A stretch of 64,000 nt of DNA from Clostridia bacterium (GCA_017415505.1 JAFQGG010000015.1:1-64000), one strand, 5' to 3'; counted from the stretch's first letter, positions 1-7,263 are shown. Made by a program: numbers and translations. The notes: generated by a model not told the origin, from the sequence alone.

Positions 1-175
1 GATTGTTTATGTTTTTCGGGTATAAACATTTAGACCGACGGGCGCATAGCGCAATCCGCCCTCTTTTCGTTTGCAATTTAATAGGAATAAATAAGCCATT
101 TAGCGGTGGGCGTTTTGCGCCCGTCTGTTAAGTGGTTTTTTATTATATAAAAAAATTTTTTAGGAGATTTTATCT
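1..175. other. Left-edge intergenic region with inverted repeat
   Basis: No gene is visible. The arms GACGGGCGCA (37-46) and TGCGCCCGTC (116-125) form a perfect 10-bp inverted repeat enclosing a 30-bp stretch at 61-90 that resembles another site at 1774-1803 (see the dif-like entries). A Shine-Dalgarno AGGAGA near 163 serves the lipoprotein gene at 176. An AT-rich block at 135-160 could hold a -10 element, but no convincing -35 was found. Confidence 0.5.
61..90 (-). other. Weakly dif-like site A
   Basis: Aligned without gaps, this 30-bp stretch matches 1774-1803 at 21 of 30 positions. Read on the minus strand it contains TTCCTA, the core of the left (XerC) arm of the Bacillus subtilis dif site, but its right arm matches poorly. 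Inovirus-like elements commonly integrate by XerCD at dif-like sites. This is inference from similarity only, and chance is not excluded. Confidence 0.25.
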
Positions 176-1447
176 ATGAAAAAATTATCTGTCATTCTAC
201 TCGCAATTTGTATGTGTATAACGGGTATTTTGTTTGCAGGTTGTAATCAAGGCAATCCGCCAGACGATAAACCAGGGCAAGATCCTAATCTTATCCCTGC
301 AATGCCTTCCGTGCAAAGCGAAGGGCTTATTTATGAGTTAAACGAGGACGGCACTTCTTATATGATGACGGGTTGTGGAACTTGTAACGACGCGAATATC
401 CGTATTGCTGACGAATATAAAGGACTTCCCGTTACAAAAATATCGGCTTCCGCATTTGCAATGACTCCACATCCTTATTTTGTAAGTCTTACGCTCGGTA
501 AAAACATTAAAGAAATTGACGATTGGGCGTTTGATAATCTTACTTCCGAACATTTTGCTACGTTTTATGTTCCAGAAGAAAATACGGAATTTACAGTTAT
601 TGATAATACTTTGTACACCAAAGACGTTAGCCGTCTTATTCGGTACGCGCCTGGGCAAACCGAAAGTTCGTTTATCATTCCTGATAGCGTAACGGAAATA
701 GAAAAGTTTGCTTTTAACGGAAACGTTTTGACGAATATAACGATACCCGAAGGCGTAACGAGTATTGGTTACCACGCTTTTTTGAATAGCAAAAATTTAA
801 CGACGTTGTCCATTCCAACGTCCGTAACCTATATTGACGGAAGAATTTCAATGTATAGTTCTATTAAAGAATTTCGCGTAGAAGAAAACAACGAAACGTA
901 CAAATCTGTTGACGGGGTGTTGTATTCAAAAGACGGTACGACTTTATTAGATTACCCGTGTGGCAAGGAAAATTCGTTCTTTGAAATCCCTTCGTCTGTA
1001 ACAACGATTGCGGATAGCGCGTTTGAATATAATGAGAAGATAACGAGCGTAACTTTTGGTACGGGTGTAGTAACGATTGGAAATACTGCATTTAACTACT
1101 GTTCAAGTCTTACGGCGGTGGTATTCCCCCAAGGTTGGAATTGTTTGATTGAAAGTATTGGTTATTCTGCGTTTAGCAATACAGCATTAACGAGCATAGA
1201 ATTGCCTTGGAACGTTGATGTTCTTGAAGATTTTACTTTTGCAGGCTGTTCTAATTTGACAAGTGTGAAATTAACCTTAAACTTAGAAGAAATAGGAGAT
1301 TCGGTGTTCAGAGGTTGCGACCAGCTTACAAGTATAGATTTTGAAGGTTCTACAATCGACTGGACTGGTATAGAGAAAGATGAAGAGTGGCTGGTTTCTT
1401 CGAGTTTAACAAAAGTAACCTGCAACGACGGAGATATAATATTGTAA
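176..1447 (+). CDS. BspA-like leucine-rich repeat lipoprotein
   Basis: A 423-residue secreted lipoprotein. Residues 1-22 form a signal peptide ending in a lipobox (FAGC, Cys about 23), followed by a Gly/Pro/Asp-rich linker. Residues about 55-410 are LRR_5/BspA-type repeats with phrases such as IPDSVTEIEKFAF and IPEGVTSIGYHAF. Such proteins sit on the outer face of the membrane and in known cases bind host or matrix proteins; the ligand here is unknown. The start is fixed by AGGAGA eight bases upstream. It is the only non-replicon gene left of the Rep/Zot element, lies between two dif-like stretches, and resembles the LRR part of the chromosomal protein at 13243-16005, so it may be a host gene or cargo. 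Confidence 0.85.
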   Translation: MKKLSVILLAICMCITGILFAGCNQGNPPDDKPGQDPNLIPAMPSVQSEGLIYELNEDGTSYMMTGCGTCNDANIRIADEYKGLPVTKISASAFAMTPHPYFVSLTLGKNIKEIDDWAFDNLTSEHFATFYVPEENTEFTVIDNTLYTKDVSRLIRYAPGQTESSFIIPDSVTEIEKFAFNGNVLTNITIPEGVTSIGYHAFLNSKNLTTLSIPTSVTYIDGRISMYSSIKEFRVEENNETYKSVDGVLYSKDGTTLLDYPCGKENSFFEIPSSVTTIADSAFEYNEKITSVTFGTGVVTIGNTAFNYCSSLTAVVFPQGWNCLIESIGYSAFSNTALTSIELPWNVDVLEDFTFAGCSNLTSVKLTLNLEEIGDSVFRGCDQLTSIDFEGSTIDWTGIEKDEEWLVSSSLTKVTCNDGDIIL

Positions 1448-1468
1448 GGTTACGAAAATCTTACTAAA

Positions 1469-1505
1469 CGTTATCGTTGACATAGTTTTTTCGTAAACGA
1501 TAACG
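1469..1505. repeat. Inverted repeat downstream of lipoprotein gene
   Basis: CGTTATCGTT (1469-1478) and AACGATAACG (1496-1505) form a perfect 10-bp inverted repeat with a 17-nt loop. No T-run follows on either strand, so a simple terminator is unlikely. It may be a protein-binding site or part of the element's non-coding region. Confidence 0.55.
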
Positions 1506-1564
1506 CTAAAAAATAGAAAAAGCCTGCTACGCGAACAACACGAACAGACTTGAAAGAAAAATAC

Positions 1565-1597
1565 TGCGGTGCGCAAATCGTCCACCGCATATTTTTT
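1565..1597 (+). terminator. Rho-independent terminator
   Basis: TGCGGTG (1565-1571) pairs with CACCGCA (1583-1589) across an 11-nt loop, and a run of seven T follows on the plus strand. It probably ends the transcript of the lipoprotein gene. Confidence 0.7.
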
Positions 1598-1697
1598 TAT
1601 TCATAACGTAAACGAAAGTAAACCCCTATTTTATGATATTACGGAAAAAGAAATGATATGCAAAGGCTGAAAAATCTAAACGTTTTTCGGGGGTTTT

Positions 1698-1763
1698 ATG
1701 CGTTGGTCAAACACGCTTTCGCTACTTTATGTACGAAGTAGCGAACACGAACAAACGGGCTAA
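1698..1763 (+). CDS. Possible 21-codon leader peptide
   Basis: ATG at 1698 follows GGGGG (1688-1692) with the same TTTCGGGGG-type context as the rep and Zot-like genes. The product begins MRWSNTLSLLYVRSS and ends at TAA 1761-1763. A perfect 10-bp hairpin (TTCGCTACTT, 1718-1727, with AAGTAGCGAA, 1736-1745) lies inside it, and a terminator-like hairpin follows at 1805. Leader peptide plus terminator is the layout of transcription attenuation; this is inferred from layout only. Confidence 0.35.
   Translation: MRWSNTLSLLYVRSSEHEQTG
1718..1745. repeat. 10-bp perfect hairpin with 8-nt loop
   Basis: Arms TTCGCTACTT and AAGTAGCGAA enclose the loop TATGTACG. It overlaps the mini-ORF and ends next to the second AACACGAAC copy. 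It may act in attenuation, or be a packaging or recombination structure of the element. Confidence 0.55.
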
Positions 1764-1773
1764 ATAAAAACGG

Positions 1774-1803
1774 CTCTTTACATAAACAACTTAATAGTAA
1801 CAC
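1774..1803 (-). other. Weakly dif-like site B
   Basis: Read on the minus strand, 1775-1785 gives TTATGTAAAGA, which matches the right (XerD) arm of B. subtilis dif at 9 of 11 positions. After a 6-bp spacer (1786-1791) the other arm (1792-1802) reads TGTTACTATTA, a poorer match. This is the spacing of XerCD core sites (11-6-11). It aligns with 61-90 at 21 of 30 positions. Confidence 0.35.
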
Positions 1804-1804
1804 G

Positions 1805-1857
1805 AACGCGTTTTACAAAAGACAAGTAAAAAGGTCTAACGTAAAACGCGTTTTTTT
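1805..1857 (+). terminator. Terminator-like hairpin before the sigma-like gene
   Basis: AACGCGTTTTAC (1805-1816) pairs perfectly with GTAAAACGCGTT (1841-1852). An inner AGAC/GTCT stem (1820-1823, 1834-1837) continues the helix, and the outer arm runs into seven T (1851-1857). It sits about 100 bp before the sigma-like gene, so it may be an attenuator for the element's operon. Confidence 0.6.
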
Positions 1858-1905
1858 GCGTGCAAAAAATTCCGCGCAAAAGGCGTATAACCGCAGTCGT
1901 GCGCC

Positions 1906-1950
1906 CCCGTTTTGGGTTTGGAATCAATCAATTTCAAATCTAAAAACGGG
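1906..1950 (+). promoter_or_regulatory. Hairpin sequestering the SD of the sigma-like gene
   Basis: CCCGTTTT (1906-1913) pairs with AAAACGGG (1943-1950). The inner TTTGGAAT (1917-1924) pairs with ATTTCAAA (1931-1938), with one G-U. The outer right arm contains the Shine-Dalgarno GGGAG used by the ATG at 1962. Translation would be blocked unless the hairpin opens. Confidence 0.55.
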
Positions 1951-1961
1951 AGCGATTTATA

Positions 1962-2360
1962 ATGAAAACAATTCAATACAAATTTAACGACGGCACGACA
2001 AAAGAAATAAGCATTACGGACGAGTTATACGCTTTGCATTTGGAATTATTGCAAGAAGAAAAACGCAATCATTGGAAAGAAACGCGACGGCATATTTCGC
2101 TTGAATATCTTATGGAGCAAGGCGTGGATATAGCGGACCACGACAGCGGTGATCCGCTTTCCGCGTTTATAGAAAAGACGAACGACGAACGTATAAAAAC
2201 CGCCCTTTCTTATCTTTCGGACAAGCAACGGGCTTTAATAGAAAAGGTGTTTTATAACGATTTGAGTTTACGGGAAATAGCAAGACAAACGGGCGTATCA
2301 CACCAAGCATTATCCCAACAATTAGCGACGATTTACAAAAAATTGAAAAAATTTTTATAA
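1962..2360 (+). CDS. Sigma-70-region-4-like HTH regulator
   Basis: A 132-residue protein of a kind common on Clostridia mobile elements and annotated as sigma-70-family. The N-terminal part has ISITDELYALHLELL, a basic stretch and a RHISLEYL segment. The C-terminal 55 residues are a region-4-type helix-turn-helix (LSDKQRALIEKVF, then LSLREIARQTGVSHQALSQ) followed by a basic YKKLKKFL tail. It lacks sigma region 2, so it is more likely a DNA-binding activator or a split sigma than a full sigma factor. It is the first gene of the element and probably controls the operon. Its ribosome-binding site GGGAG lies in a hairpin. Confidence 0.75.
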   Translation: MKTIQYKFNDGTTKEISITDELYALHLELLQEEKRNHWKETRRHISLEYLMEQGVDIADHDSGDPLSAFIEKTNDERIKTALSYLSDKQRALIEKVFYNDLSLREIARQTGVSHQALSQQLATIYKKLKKFL

Positions 2361-2372
2361 AAAACCTTGCCA

Positions 2373-2435
2373 CACCCCCGTTTTCGTGCTTATAGGTAGA
2401 GGCAAAAAAAAACTGCCTACTAAAAAACGGGGGTG
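2373..2435 (+). promoter_or_regulatory. Hairpin sequestering the SD of the second HTH gene
   Basis: CACCCCCGTTTT (2373-2384) pairs perfectly with AAAACGGGGGTG (2424-2435), and an inner GTAG-GGCA/TGCCTAC stem with one bulged A continues it. The right arm is the Shine-Dalgarno (GGGGGTG) of the ATG at 2443. The core CCCGTTTT/AAAACGGG is shared with the hairpin at 1906-1950. Confidence 0.6.
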
Positions 2436-2442
2436 CAAAACA

Positions 2443-2679
2443 ATGAAAGTCAAAAAAGAACTGCTACAAGCCTTTTTAGACAAGTATTCGATTTCTACGG
2501 CGATATTAGCGCAAGAAATGTGCGTAAGTCAAGCGGAAATAGAAAAATTGTTGAACGGCGAAACGGTTAGCGAAGAAACGGCACGGCGTTTTGTCTATTA
2601 TTTTGGCGCGGACGAATCCGCTAAAATGATAGATTGGTCTGCTATGGGCAAAGAAAATCCGTTTACGGAAAAGAGGTAA
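2443..2679 (+). CDS. Small HTH-like protein
   Basis: A 78-residue protein starting MKVKKELLQAFLDKYSI. Residues about 16-45 (ISTAILAQEMCVSQAEIEKLL) read as a helix-turn-helix of the Cro/XRE kind, followed by VSEETARRFVYYFG. It is probably a DNA-binding regulator of the element. I chose ATG 2443 over upstream alternatives because GGGGGTG lies 8 bp before it. It lies between the sigma-like gene and a 4-bp-spaced unknown gene in the same operon. Confidence 0.6.
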   Translation: MKVKKELLQAFLDKYSISTAILAQEMCVSQAEIEKLLNGETVSEETARRFVYYFGADESAKMIDWSAMGKENPFTEKR

Positions 2680-2682
2680 AGT

Positions 2683-2934
2683 ATGGCGCAAGAGAATTTT
2701 CAAAAGGTTGCGTATATCGCGTTACGAAACACGGACGGCTCAATGATGATAAACGTTCCACTATACGTTAAGGTTAGTGAGTTGAACAAAAACGGTATGA
2801 CGGACGAGCAAGAAAAGATAATCGAGCGCATAACGGAAACTATGACGAAACGGTATGAAAAACAAATAAGCGCGTATTTTACGGGCTTAAAAGAAAACAA
2901 AGAAAAAAATCAATTTGGGGGTATCTATGAATAA
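2683..2934 (+). CDS. Unknown 83-residue element protein
   Basis: A small soluble charged protein starting MAQENFQKVAYIALR, with a predicted beta-rich N-terminal half and a helical, Lys/Glu-rich C-terminal half. No membrane segment or motif is recognised. It starts 3 bp after the previous stop with AGAGG as ribosome-binding site and overlaps the start of the next gene (ATG 2927), so the three are translationally linked. Its place between regulators and surface proteins would suit a regulatory or ssDNA-binding role, but nothing in the sequence proves that. Confidence 0.55.
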   Translation: MAQENFQKVAYIALRNTDGSMMINVPLYVKVSELNKNGMTDEQEKIIERITETMTKRYEKQISAYFTGLKENKEKNQFGGIYE

Positions 2935-3928
2935 CAACAAGATATACAAACAAAAATCACACTTTTGGAAATGGGCGGTATCGTTCACGCTTATTGCAAC
3001 TTTAATGGTCGGTGCGGTTACGGCGTTATTTATGAACAAGACGGATAAGACGGAAAATGCGTTAGCCGTTCAAAACGAATTTACGGCTGAAATGGCAAAC
3101 ACGGAATACGTTATGCTGTCAATGCGTTCTTCGGCTACGGCGGTAGAAAATTCGGTAAGCAAAACGCTGACGGCTACCGTTTTACCCGAAACGGCGGAAA
3201 ACAAAGCCGTCGATTGGTCTATTGATTGGGGCGACGACGGAAAAACGGAAAACGTAACGGACTATGTAAGCGTAACGCCTACGTCGGACGGGAGCAACGT
3301 TGCAACCGTAACGTGTTATAAAGCGTTTACGGGAACTATCGTTATTACGGCAACCACGCGCGAAAACGGATATTCGGCAACTTGTGTTGTAACCTTTGTC
3401 GGTATGCCTGCGGATATTGTGTTAAACGGCTCTATCTCTCAAACAAACGGCGAATATAAAGTCGGTATCGGGCAAACCTACACTTTCAACGTGTCGCTTA
3501 CAAACCCTTTGGGGAGCGTTGGCAGTCAATTCAATAGCGTTTCGTGCGGTGTAAACGGTGTCGGCTCGGTTGTTCTCGGCTATATGGAACACTACAACGC
3601 AAGCGGTAACGATAAATGGTATGATACGTCTGACCAAACCGTAACGCTTGACAGTTTGAAAGACAATTTTATTACGGTTAGTTATTCGCAAGGCGTTTTG
3701 ACGATTAACACGATTAAGTCAATCGAAAGTTATTACTCGTCCACTCAACGTATGGACGGTGGTCGTACAACCGCTTACCACGATAAATTCCGTTCGTTTG
3801 TTGACGATTGCTATTTCAAAGTGTGGGTAAAAGAAGAAACGTCGGGTTTAATGAAAGAGTTTAACGTTCGTTTTGACGACGGCGTTGTAACGGGCGTTAG
3901 TTTAGCCGAAAACGAATTAGCGTTTTAA
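2927..3928 (+). CDS. Membrane-anchored Ig-like surface protein of the element
   Basis: A 333-residue protein with an N-terminal hydrophobic segment (about residues 14-36, WAVSFTLIATLMVGAVTALF) acting as signal or anchor. Residues about 60-165 form an Ig-like/Big2-like domain, recognisable by TATVLPETAENKAVDWS and by a closing VTVTF-like strand. The rest is beta-rich and of unknown type. The start is ATG 2927 with GGGGG 5 bp before it. It is the first of three consecutive exported proteins; in a filamentous-phage reading these would be virion or adsorption proteins. It could equally be a cell-surface adhesin carried by the element. Confidence 0.6.
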   Translation: MNNNKIYKQKSHFWKWAVSFTLIATLMVGAVTALFMNKTDKTENALAVQNEFTAEMANTEYVMLSMRSSATAVENSVSKTLTATVLPETAENKAVDWSIDWGDDGKTENVTDYVSVTPTSDGSNVATVTCYKAFTGTIVITATTRENGYSATCVVTFVGMPADIVLNGSISQTNGEYKVGIGQTYTFNVSLTNPLGSVGSQFNSVSCGVNGVGSVVLGYMEHYNASGNDKWYDTSDQTVTLDSLKDNFITVSYSQGVLTINTIKSIESYYSSTQRMDGGRTTAYHDKFRSFVDDCYFKVWVKEETSGLMKEFNVRFDDGVVTGVSLAENELAF

Positions 3929-3955
3929 CGCCGTGCGTATTTGGGGGCAACAACT

Positions 3956-4531
3956 ATGAAAACAGTAAAAATCATTTCTTACATTGTTTTAGCGTTGATA
4001 TTTGTCGCCGTTTGCGGTTGTATCGTATATTTTACGGGCGGTTTTACAAGCGATTTCAAAACGTTTTACGTATCGGTTGACGGCAAGGATATTATGACGA
4101 CAGCCAACGACTATAAATTGTCAATGGATATTCCAACGCAAGTGAACGTAAAATACACGTTCGGCGCATTGAATAAAGACATTTCGGGCTATTCGGTCAA
4201 GGTAATTCCTAACGCAATCGACGGCAAGAACTTTGATTTTACGGTGGACGGTCAAGTGTATTCCTATCAAGCGGAAAGCGATTTAACAAACGGCTTTGAA
4301 ATCGAAGAAAGCGAAACGGCGTTTACGATAAAGCCAAAAGGCGGTATCAATCATATACTTGGCGCGATATATCCCGACTGTGAAATTAGCGATTGCCGAG
4401 ATAAAGCGTATCAAAATATGTATTCGTTAGTGGTTACGTCGTATAACGGAACGGCAAGCGTAAAAATCAATTTTTCGATTGACGAGCCTTTGTACGATAT
4501 AATTCTCGATAAGGGGGAAATCATATTTTGA
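3956..4531 (+). CDS. Small membrane-anchored extracytoplasmic protein of the element
   Basis: A 191-residue protein. Residues about 6-30 are one hydrophobic segment (ISYIVLALIFVAVCGCIVYF) and the rest is a beta-rich extracytoplasmic part with a Cys pair (CEISDC). No family is recognised. ATG 3956 follows GGGGG (3943-3947). Its stop overlaps the TTG start of the next gene (TTGA, 4528-4531), showing translational coupling. It lies between the Ig-like protein and the C-terminally anchored protein, so the three probably act together at the envelope or on a virion. Confidence 0.55.
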   Translation: MKTVKIISYIVLALIFVAVCGCIVYFTGGFTSDFKTFYVSVDGKDIMTTANDYKLSMDIPTQVNVKYTFGALNKDISGYSVKVIPNAIDGKNFDFTVDGQVYSYQAESDLTNGFEIEESETAFTIKPKGGINHILGAIYPDCEISDCRDKAYQNMYSLVVTSYNGTASVKINFSIDEPLYDIILDKGEIIF

Positions 4532-6537
4532 TTAAGGCAAGAAAACACAATTTTTTCTATGCCGTCCTTGCGTTTATACTAACTTTATGCACCCTTTTCA
4601 CTTCGTTTGTCAATATGGGCGTTGCGCTTGCTTACGCTGATGACGGCGTTCATTTTGACAATACCGACGTTTTAGACGACTTGCGTTCTTCCAACGTAGG
4701 CGGAAAACCGTTCGACTTAAACGAATACCCTTTCGACAGTACGGGGCTTATAAAATCGCCTAAAATAATCAATTTCGTCGAATACTGTTATTCGTTCAAG
4801 GTCAATATGCAAGATAATTACGGGTTGTACGTGTATTTCTACAATCCGCAAGCCCTTGAACTTGATACAACAAACAAGGGTAACAAAATTCAACTTGCGG
4901 TAAAATACGACAGCGACGGAACGCCGACGAACTATGAAAAATTCGATTTGAAATTTTGCTCCGTATCAACCGAGCCGAATTATTATCGACTTTTTTATAA
5001 ATTCAAAATCGTTGACAAGAAAGGCGCGGACGGGAAAACAATATTGCAACGTGTGAACAGTAACGAACGCCGTTACGATATATCGGGTGTGGAATTGGTA
5101 ACGAAAGACAGTAAAAATGCCGTTGAGTACGCTGTGGGCGGTAGTTATAAGTTTAGCGGTTACGTTTCGGGCTACGGCGCGGACGAGAACGCGGAAAGCA
5201 ATTTAACGTGTAGCGTTACGGAATTAGAAACGATAAGTCTTGACGTTCACAGTACGAATTTCCGTACACAATCAAGTTCGGCTGGCAAAGACCACCAAAA
5301 CCAACTTGACAGCGTGTATTTTAGCGTGGATAATTCCTTACTTGAAAAATACGGAAAATTGCAAAAGATAAAAGCCGAGTGGTACGAATATAAAACCGCG
5401 CCTATTGTGGTTGTTTCGGATAAAGGCATATACGATACGTTAAACGGTTACGTTGGAAAGAATATCGGGGAGCATACGGACGGGTTACGTTATAGTTTGG
5501 GTTATGATAGAAACGTGATTTCTTCGCAGTATTCGACGATAATCAATTACGGTTGGTCGTACAACGTAGATTGCTATTCAAGTGTAGGTTTATCGACTTT
5601 TGTCGTCGATTCTGCGGATATATGTCCGCTGCTCCCTTACTTGTTCTATACGGGCGGTACGAGCGTTAGCGATTACAACATACCAACGGAAACGTTAAAA
5701 CAATGGATATACACTTACGATAAAAGCGCAAACAACGGATATTTGCCGATTAAAAACGGACAAATAAGCGCGGATTTGTTTATGGATAGCGTTGATGACG
5801 GGCGAACACTCGGCTACAACTGCGTAGAGATAGACGCGTCGGAAAAATATGATTTATTGTCCTACTCACAAAATCACGGTTTTTGGGATAAAGTGTGCGA
5901 CTATGGTTTCTTCTCTACGTTGTTTGGCAAAGTGCCGACGGATAATAACGTATATGGTATAGAGCCGATTTATGCGGTTAAGGACGAAGATATGTCCTAT
6001 GACAATAACGGCATTTCAAGCACGTTATTAGTAGATAAAAACGACATTGACGGTTTCAAAGAATACTATAATACCGCAAAAGCGCAAGACAAAACAACGT
6101 TTTTATTTCGTTATGCGGTAACGGACTATTTTGCAGGTGCAGTTGATATTGACGACAGCCAAAGCACAAACGGCTTGCTTATAAAAGATAAGGCGTATAT
6201 GGCAAAAGAAACGGTATTTATGGACTTTGACATTATTCAATTAACGTTTAACCGCGACGGCGTATATCACGTTATACCTGTTGTGTCTAACCCTATCGAC
6301 ATTGTAGGCGCAATTACACCGCCCGTAGAATTTGACGGCAATAATTGGTGGATAATCGTGCTTATATTGATTGTCGTTATAATAGCGTTGATATTGCTTG
6401 CGCCTATTTTGCCGACGATTATCGGGTTTTTAATTAAAGTAATTGTATGGATAGGCAAGGGCTTATGGTGGCTAATATGTGCGCCGTTCAAACTCATAGG
6501 GCTATTGATTGAAAAAATCAAGGAAAAACACAACTAA
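4528..6537 (+). CDS. Large exported, C-terminally anchored protein (pIII-like candidate)
   Basis: A 669-residue protein. Residues 1-37 are a signal peptide (hydrophobic core about 10-30). About 560 extracytoplasmic residues follow, with no recognised domain. Near the C-terminus (about 608-660) come a long hydrophobic segment and an amphipathic tail with repeated Trp and Lys (KGLWWLICAPFKL). A signal peptide, a long ectodomain and a C-terminal anchor is the topology of filamentous-phage adsorption proteins (pIII). That assignment is by position and topology, not by similarity. The start is TTG 4528, placed 10 bp after GGGGG and overlapping the previous stop. Confidence 0.55.
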   Translation: MIKARKHNFFYAVLAFILTLCTLFTSFVNMGVALAYADDGVHFDNTDVLDDLRSSNVGGKPFDLNEYPFDSTGLIKSPKIINFVEYCYSFKVNMQDNYGLYVYFYNPQALELDTTNKGNKIQLAVKYDSDGTPTNYEKFDLKFCSVSTEPNYYRLFYKFKIVDKKGADGKTILQRVNSNERRYDISGVELVTKDSKNAVEYAVGGSYKFSGYVSGYGADENAESNLTCSVTELETISLDVHSTNFRTQSSSAGKDHQNQLDSVYFSVDNSLLEKYGKLQKIKAEWYEYKTAPIVVVSDKGIYDTLNGYVGKNIGEHTDGLRYSLGYDRNVISSQYSTIINYGWSYNVDCYSSVGLSTFVVDSADICPLLPYLFYTGGTSVSDYNIPTETLKQWIYTYDKSANNGYLPIKNGQISADLFMDSVDDGRTLGYNCVEIDASEKYDLLSYSQNHGFWDKVCDYGFFSTLFGKVPTDNNVYGIEPIYAVKDEDMSYDNNGISSTLLVDKNDIDGFKEYYNTAKAQDKTTFLFRYAVTDYFAGAVDIDDSQSTNGLLIKDKAYMAKETVFMDFDIIQLTFNRDGVYHVIPVVSNPIDIVGAITPPVEFDGNNWWIIVLILIVVIIALILLAPILPTIIGFLIKVIVWIGKGLWWLICAPFKLIGLLIEKIKEKHN

Positions 6538-6550
6538 ATATCATTTTTAA

Positions 6551-6595
6551 GATACCACCGCGCGGATCGGCGCGCGACATTCGGCGCGGTGTATC
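6551..6595. repeat. Strong GC-rich hairpin between surface genes and downstream genes
   Basis: GATAC, a bulged C, then ACCGCGC (6551-6563) pairs with GCGCGGTGTATC (6584-6595). An AT-rich stretch follows. It could end or attenuate the surface-gene transcript, or be a packaging-signal-like structure of an ssDNA phage. Confidence 0.5.
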
Positions 6596-6625
6596 AAATA
6601 TAATTTTTTCAAGGAGCATTAAAAA

Positions 6626-6997
6626 ATGGAAAACTTAAACAAGGTAGTCAAGGAAATCAAGATTGTAGCAAAGCCGTCTAAACGTGGCGGTAAAAATCAC
6701 TTTGTCCGTGTAGAACTTATTAACGGGCGTTCGGCTGACGTATGGTGTGATAAAGAGATTATCGAACTTATCCAAACTTGCACCGAACTTGGCGTTGAGC
6801 CGTTCAAGAGTTTTTCGCTCGAAAAACGTACAAGCGAAAAGAACGGCGCGGAATATATCGCGGTTGTGCTTACTATGTTTAACGACGACGAATACTTTTA
6901 TTTCTTGCCACGCGCCATGAATACCATTGTGGAATTGCTTGTGGAAAAACTTGCGAAAGACGAAAAGACAGCAACTCTTGCAAAGAAAGAAAACTAA
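6626..6997 (+). CDS. Unknown 123-residue element protein (ssDNA-binding candidate)
   Basis: A soluble, charged 123-residue protein starting MENLNKVVKEIKIVAK, with a beta-rich core (HFVRVELINGRSADVWCD) and a helical C-terminus ending in Lys-rich sequence. No family is recognised. Filamentous phages and CRESS replicons need a small ssDNA-binding protein; this basic, beta-rich protein upstream of the ATPase and Rep genes is the best positional candidate. That is inference. The start has AAGGAGC 8 bp upstream. Confidence 0.5.
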   Translation: MENLNKVVKEIKIVAKPSKRGGKNHFVRVELINGRSADVWCDKEIIELIQTCTELGVEPFKSFSLEKRTSEKNGAEYIAVVLTMFNDDEYFYFLPRAMNTIVELLVEKLAKDEKTATLAKKEN

Positions 6998-7011
6998 AAG
7001 GAGCGTAAAAT

Positions 7012-7263
7012 ATGAGCGAACAAAACAAACCTTATGTACCTTACACCACCGAGCAAAAACGAGAATATGCAAAGCAATTTACCCCCGACCAAATCAAGTC
7101 CTATCGTAACGGACAACGTAGCGCATACGCGCATATGGGGAATATCGGTAAGCGTAATTCGTTTTTTATTCACGGTAACTTGAAAAAGGACGACACGGCA
7201 AAGCCCGTTGCGCCACCCGTTAAAAAGCCCAAACGTGGGCGTAAAAAAGCGGACGATAAATAA
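7012..7263 (+). CDS. Small basic element protein
   Basis: An 83-residue hydrophilic protein. The first half is rich in Tyr, Gln and Lys (YTTEQKREYAKQFTPDQ). The C-terminal 20 residues are Pro/Lys/Arg-rich (PPVKKPKRGRKKADDK), typical of nucleic-acid contact. It starts 14 bp after the previous gene with AAAGGAGCG and is followed by a terminator-like hairpin. The function is unknown; a DNA-condensing or virion-associated role is possible. Confidence 0.5.
   Translation: MSEQNKPYVPYTTEQKREYAKQFTPDQIKSYRNGQRSAYAHMGNIGKRNSFFIHGNLKKDDTAKPVAPPVKKPKRGRKKADDK

Larger units (their letters stand above)
1537..1807 (+). repeat. Three iteron-like 9-mers AACACGAAC
   Basis: Exact copies at 1537-1545, 1744-1752 and 1799-1807, all in the same orientation and all within the non-coding control region. 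Iterons are usual binding sites of replication or partition proteins. Here the likely replication origin lies elsewhere (8538-8563), so their role is open. Confidence 0.4.
1448..1961 (+). other. 514-bp non-coding control region of the element
   Basis: No long gene is present. In order it holds an inverted repeat (1469-1505), a terminator (1565-1597), a 21-codon mini-ORF with a strong G-rich Shine-Dalgarno (1698-1763) containing a 10-bp hairpin, a dif-like site (1774-1803), a terminator-like hairpin (1805-1857), and a ribosome-binding-site-sequestering hairpin (1906-1950). The 9-mer AACACGAAC occurs three times, at 1537-1545, 1744-1752 and 1799-1807. Such a dense non-coding hub is typical of small ssDNA replicons and phages, where it carries regulation and packaging or recombination signals. 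Confidence 0.6.

Noticed and set aside
1718..1745. Hairpin with loop TATGTACG as the Rep nick site
   Set aside because: The loop only resembles TATTAC with an insertion, and a perfect TAGTATTAC stem-loop lies directly before rep at 8538-8563.
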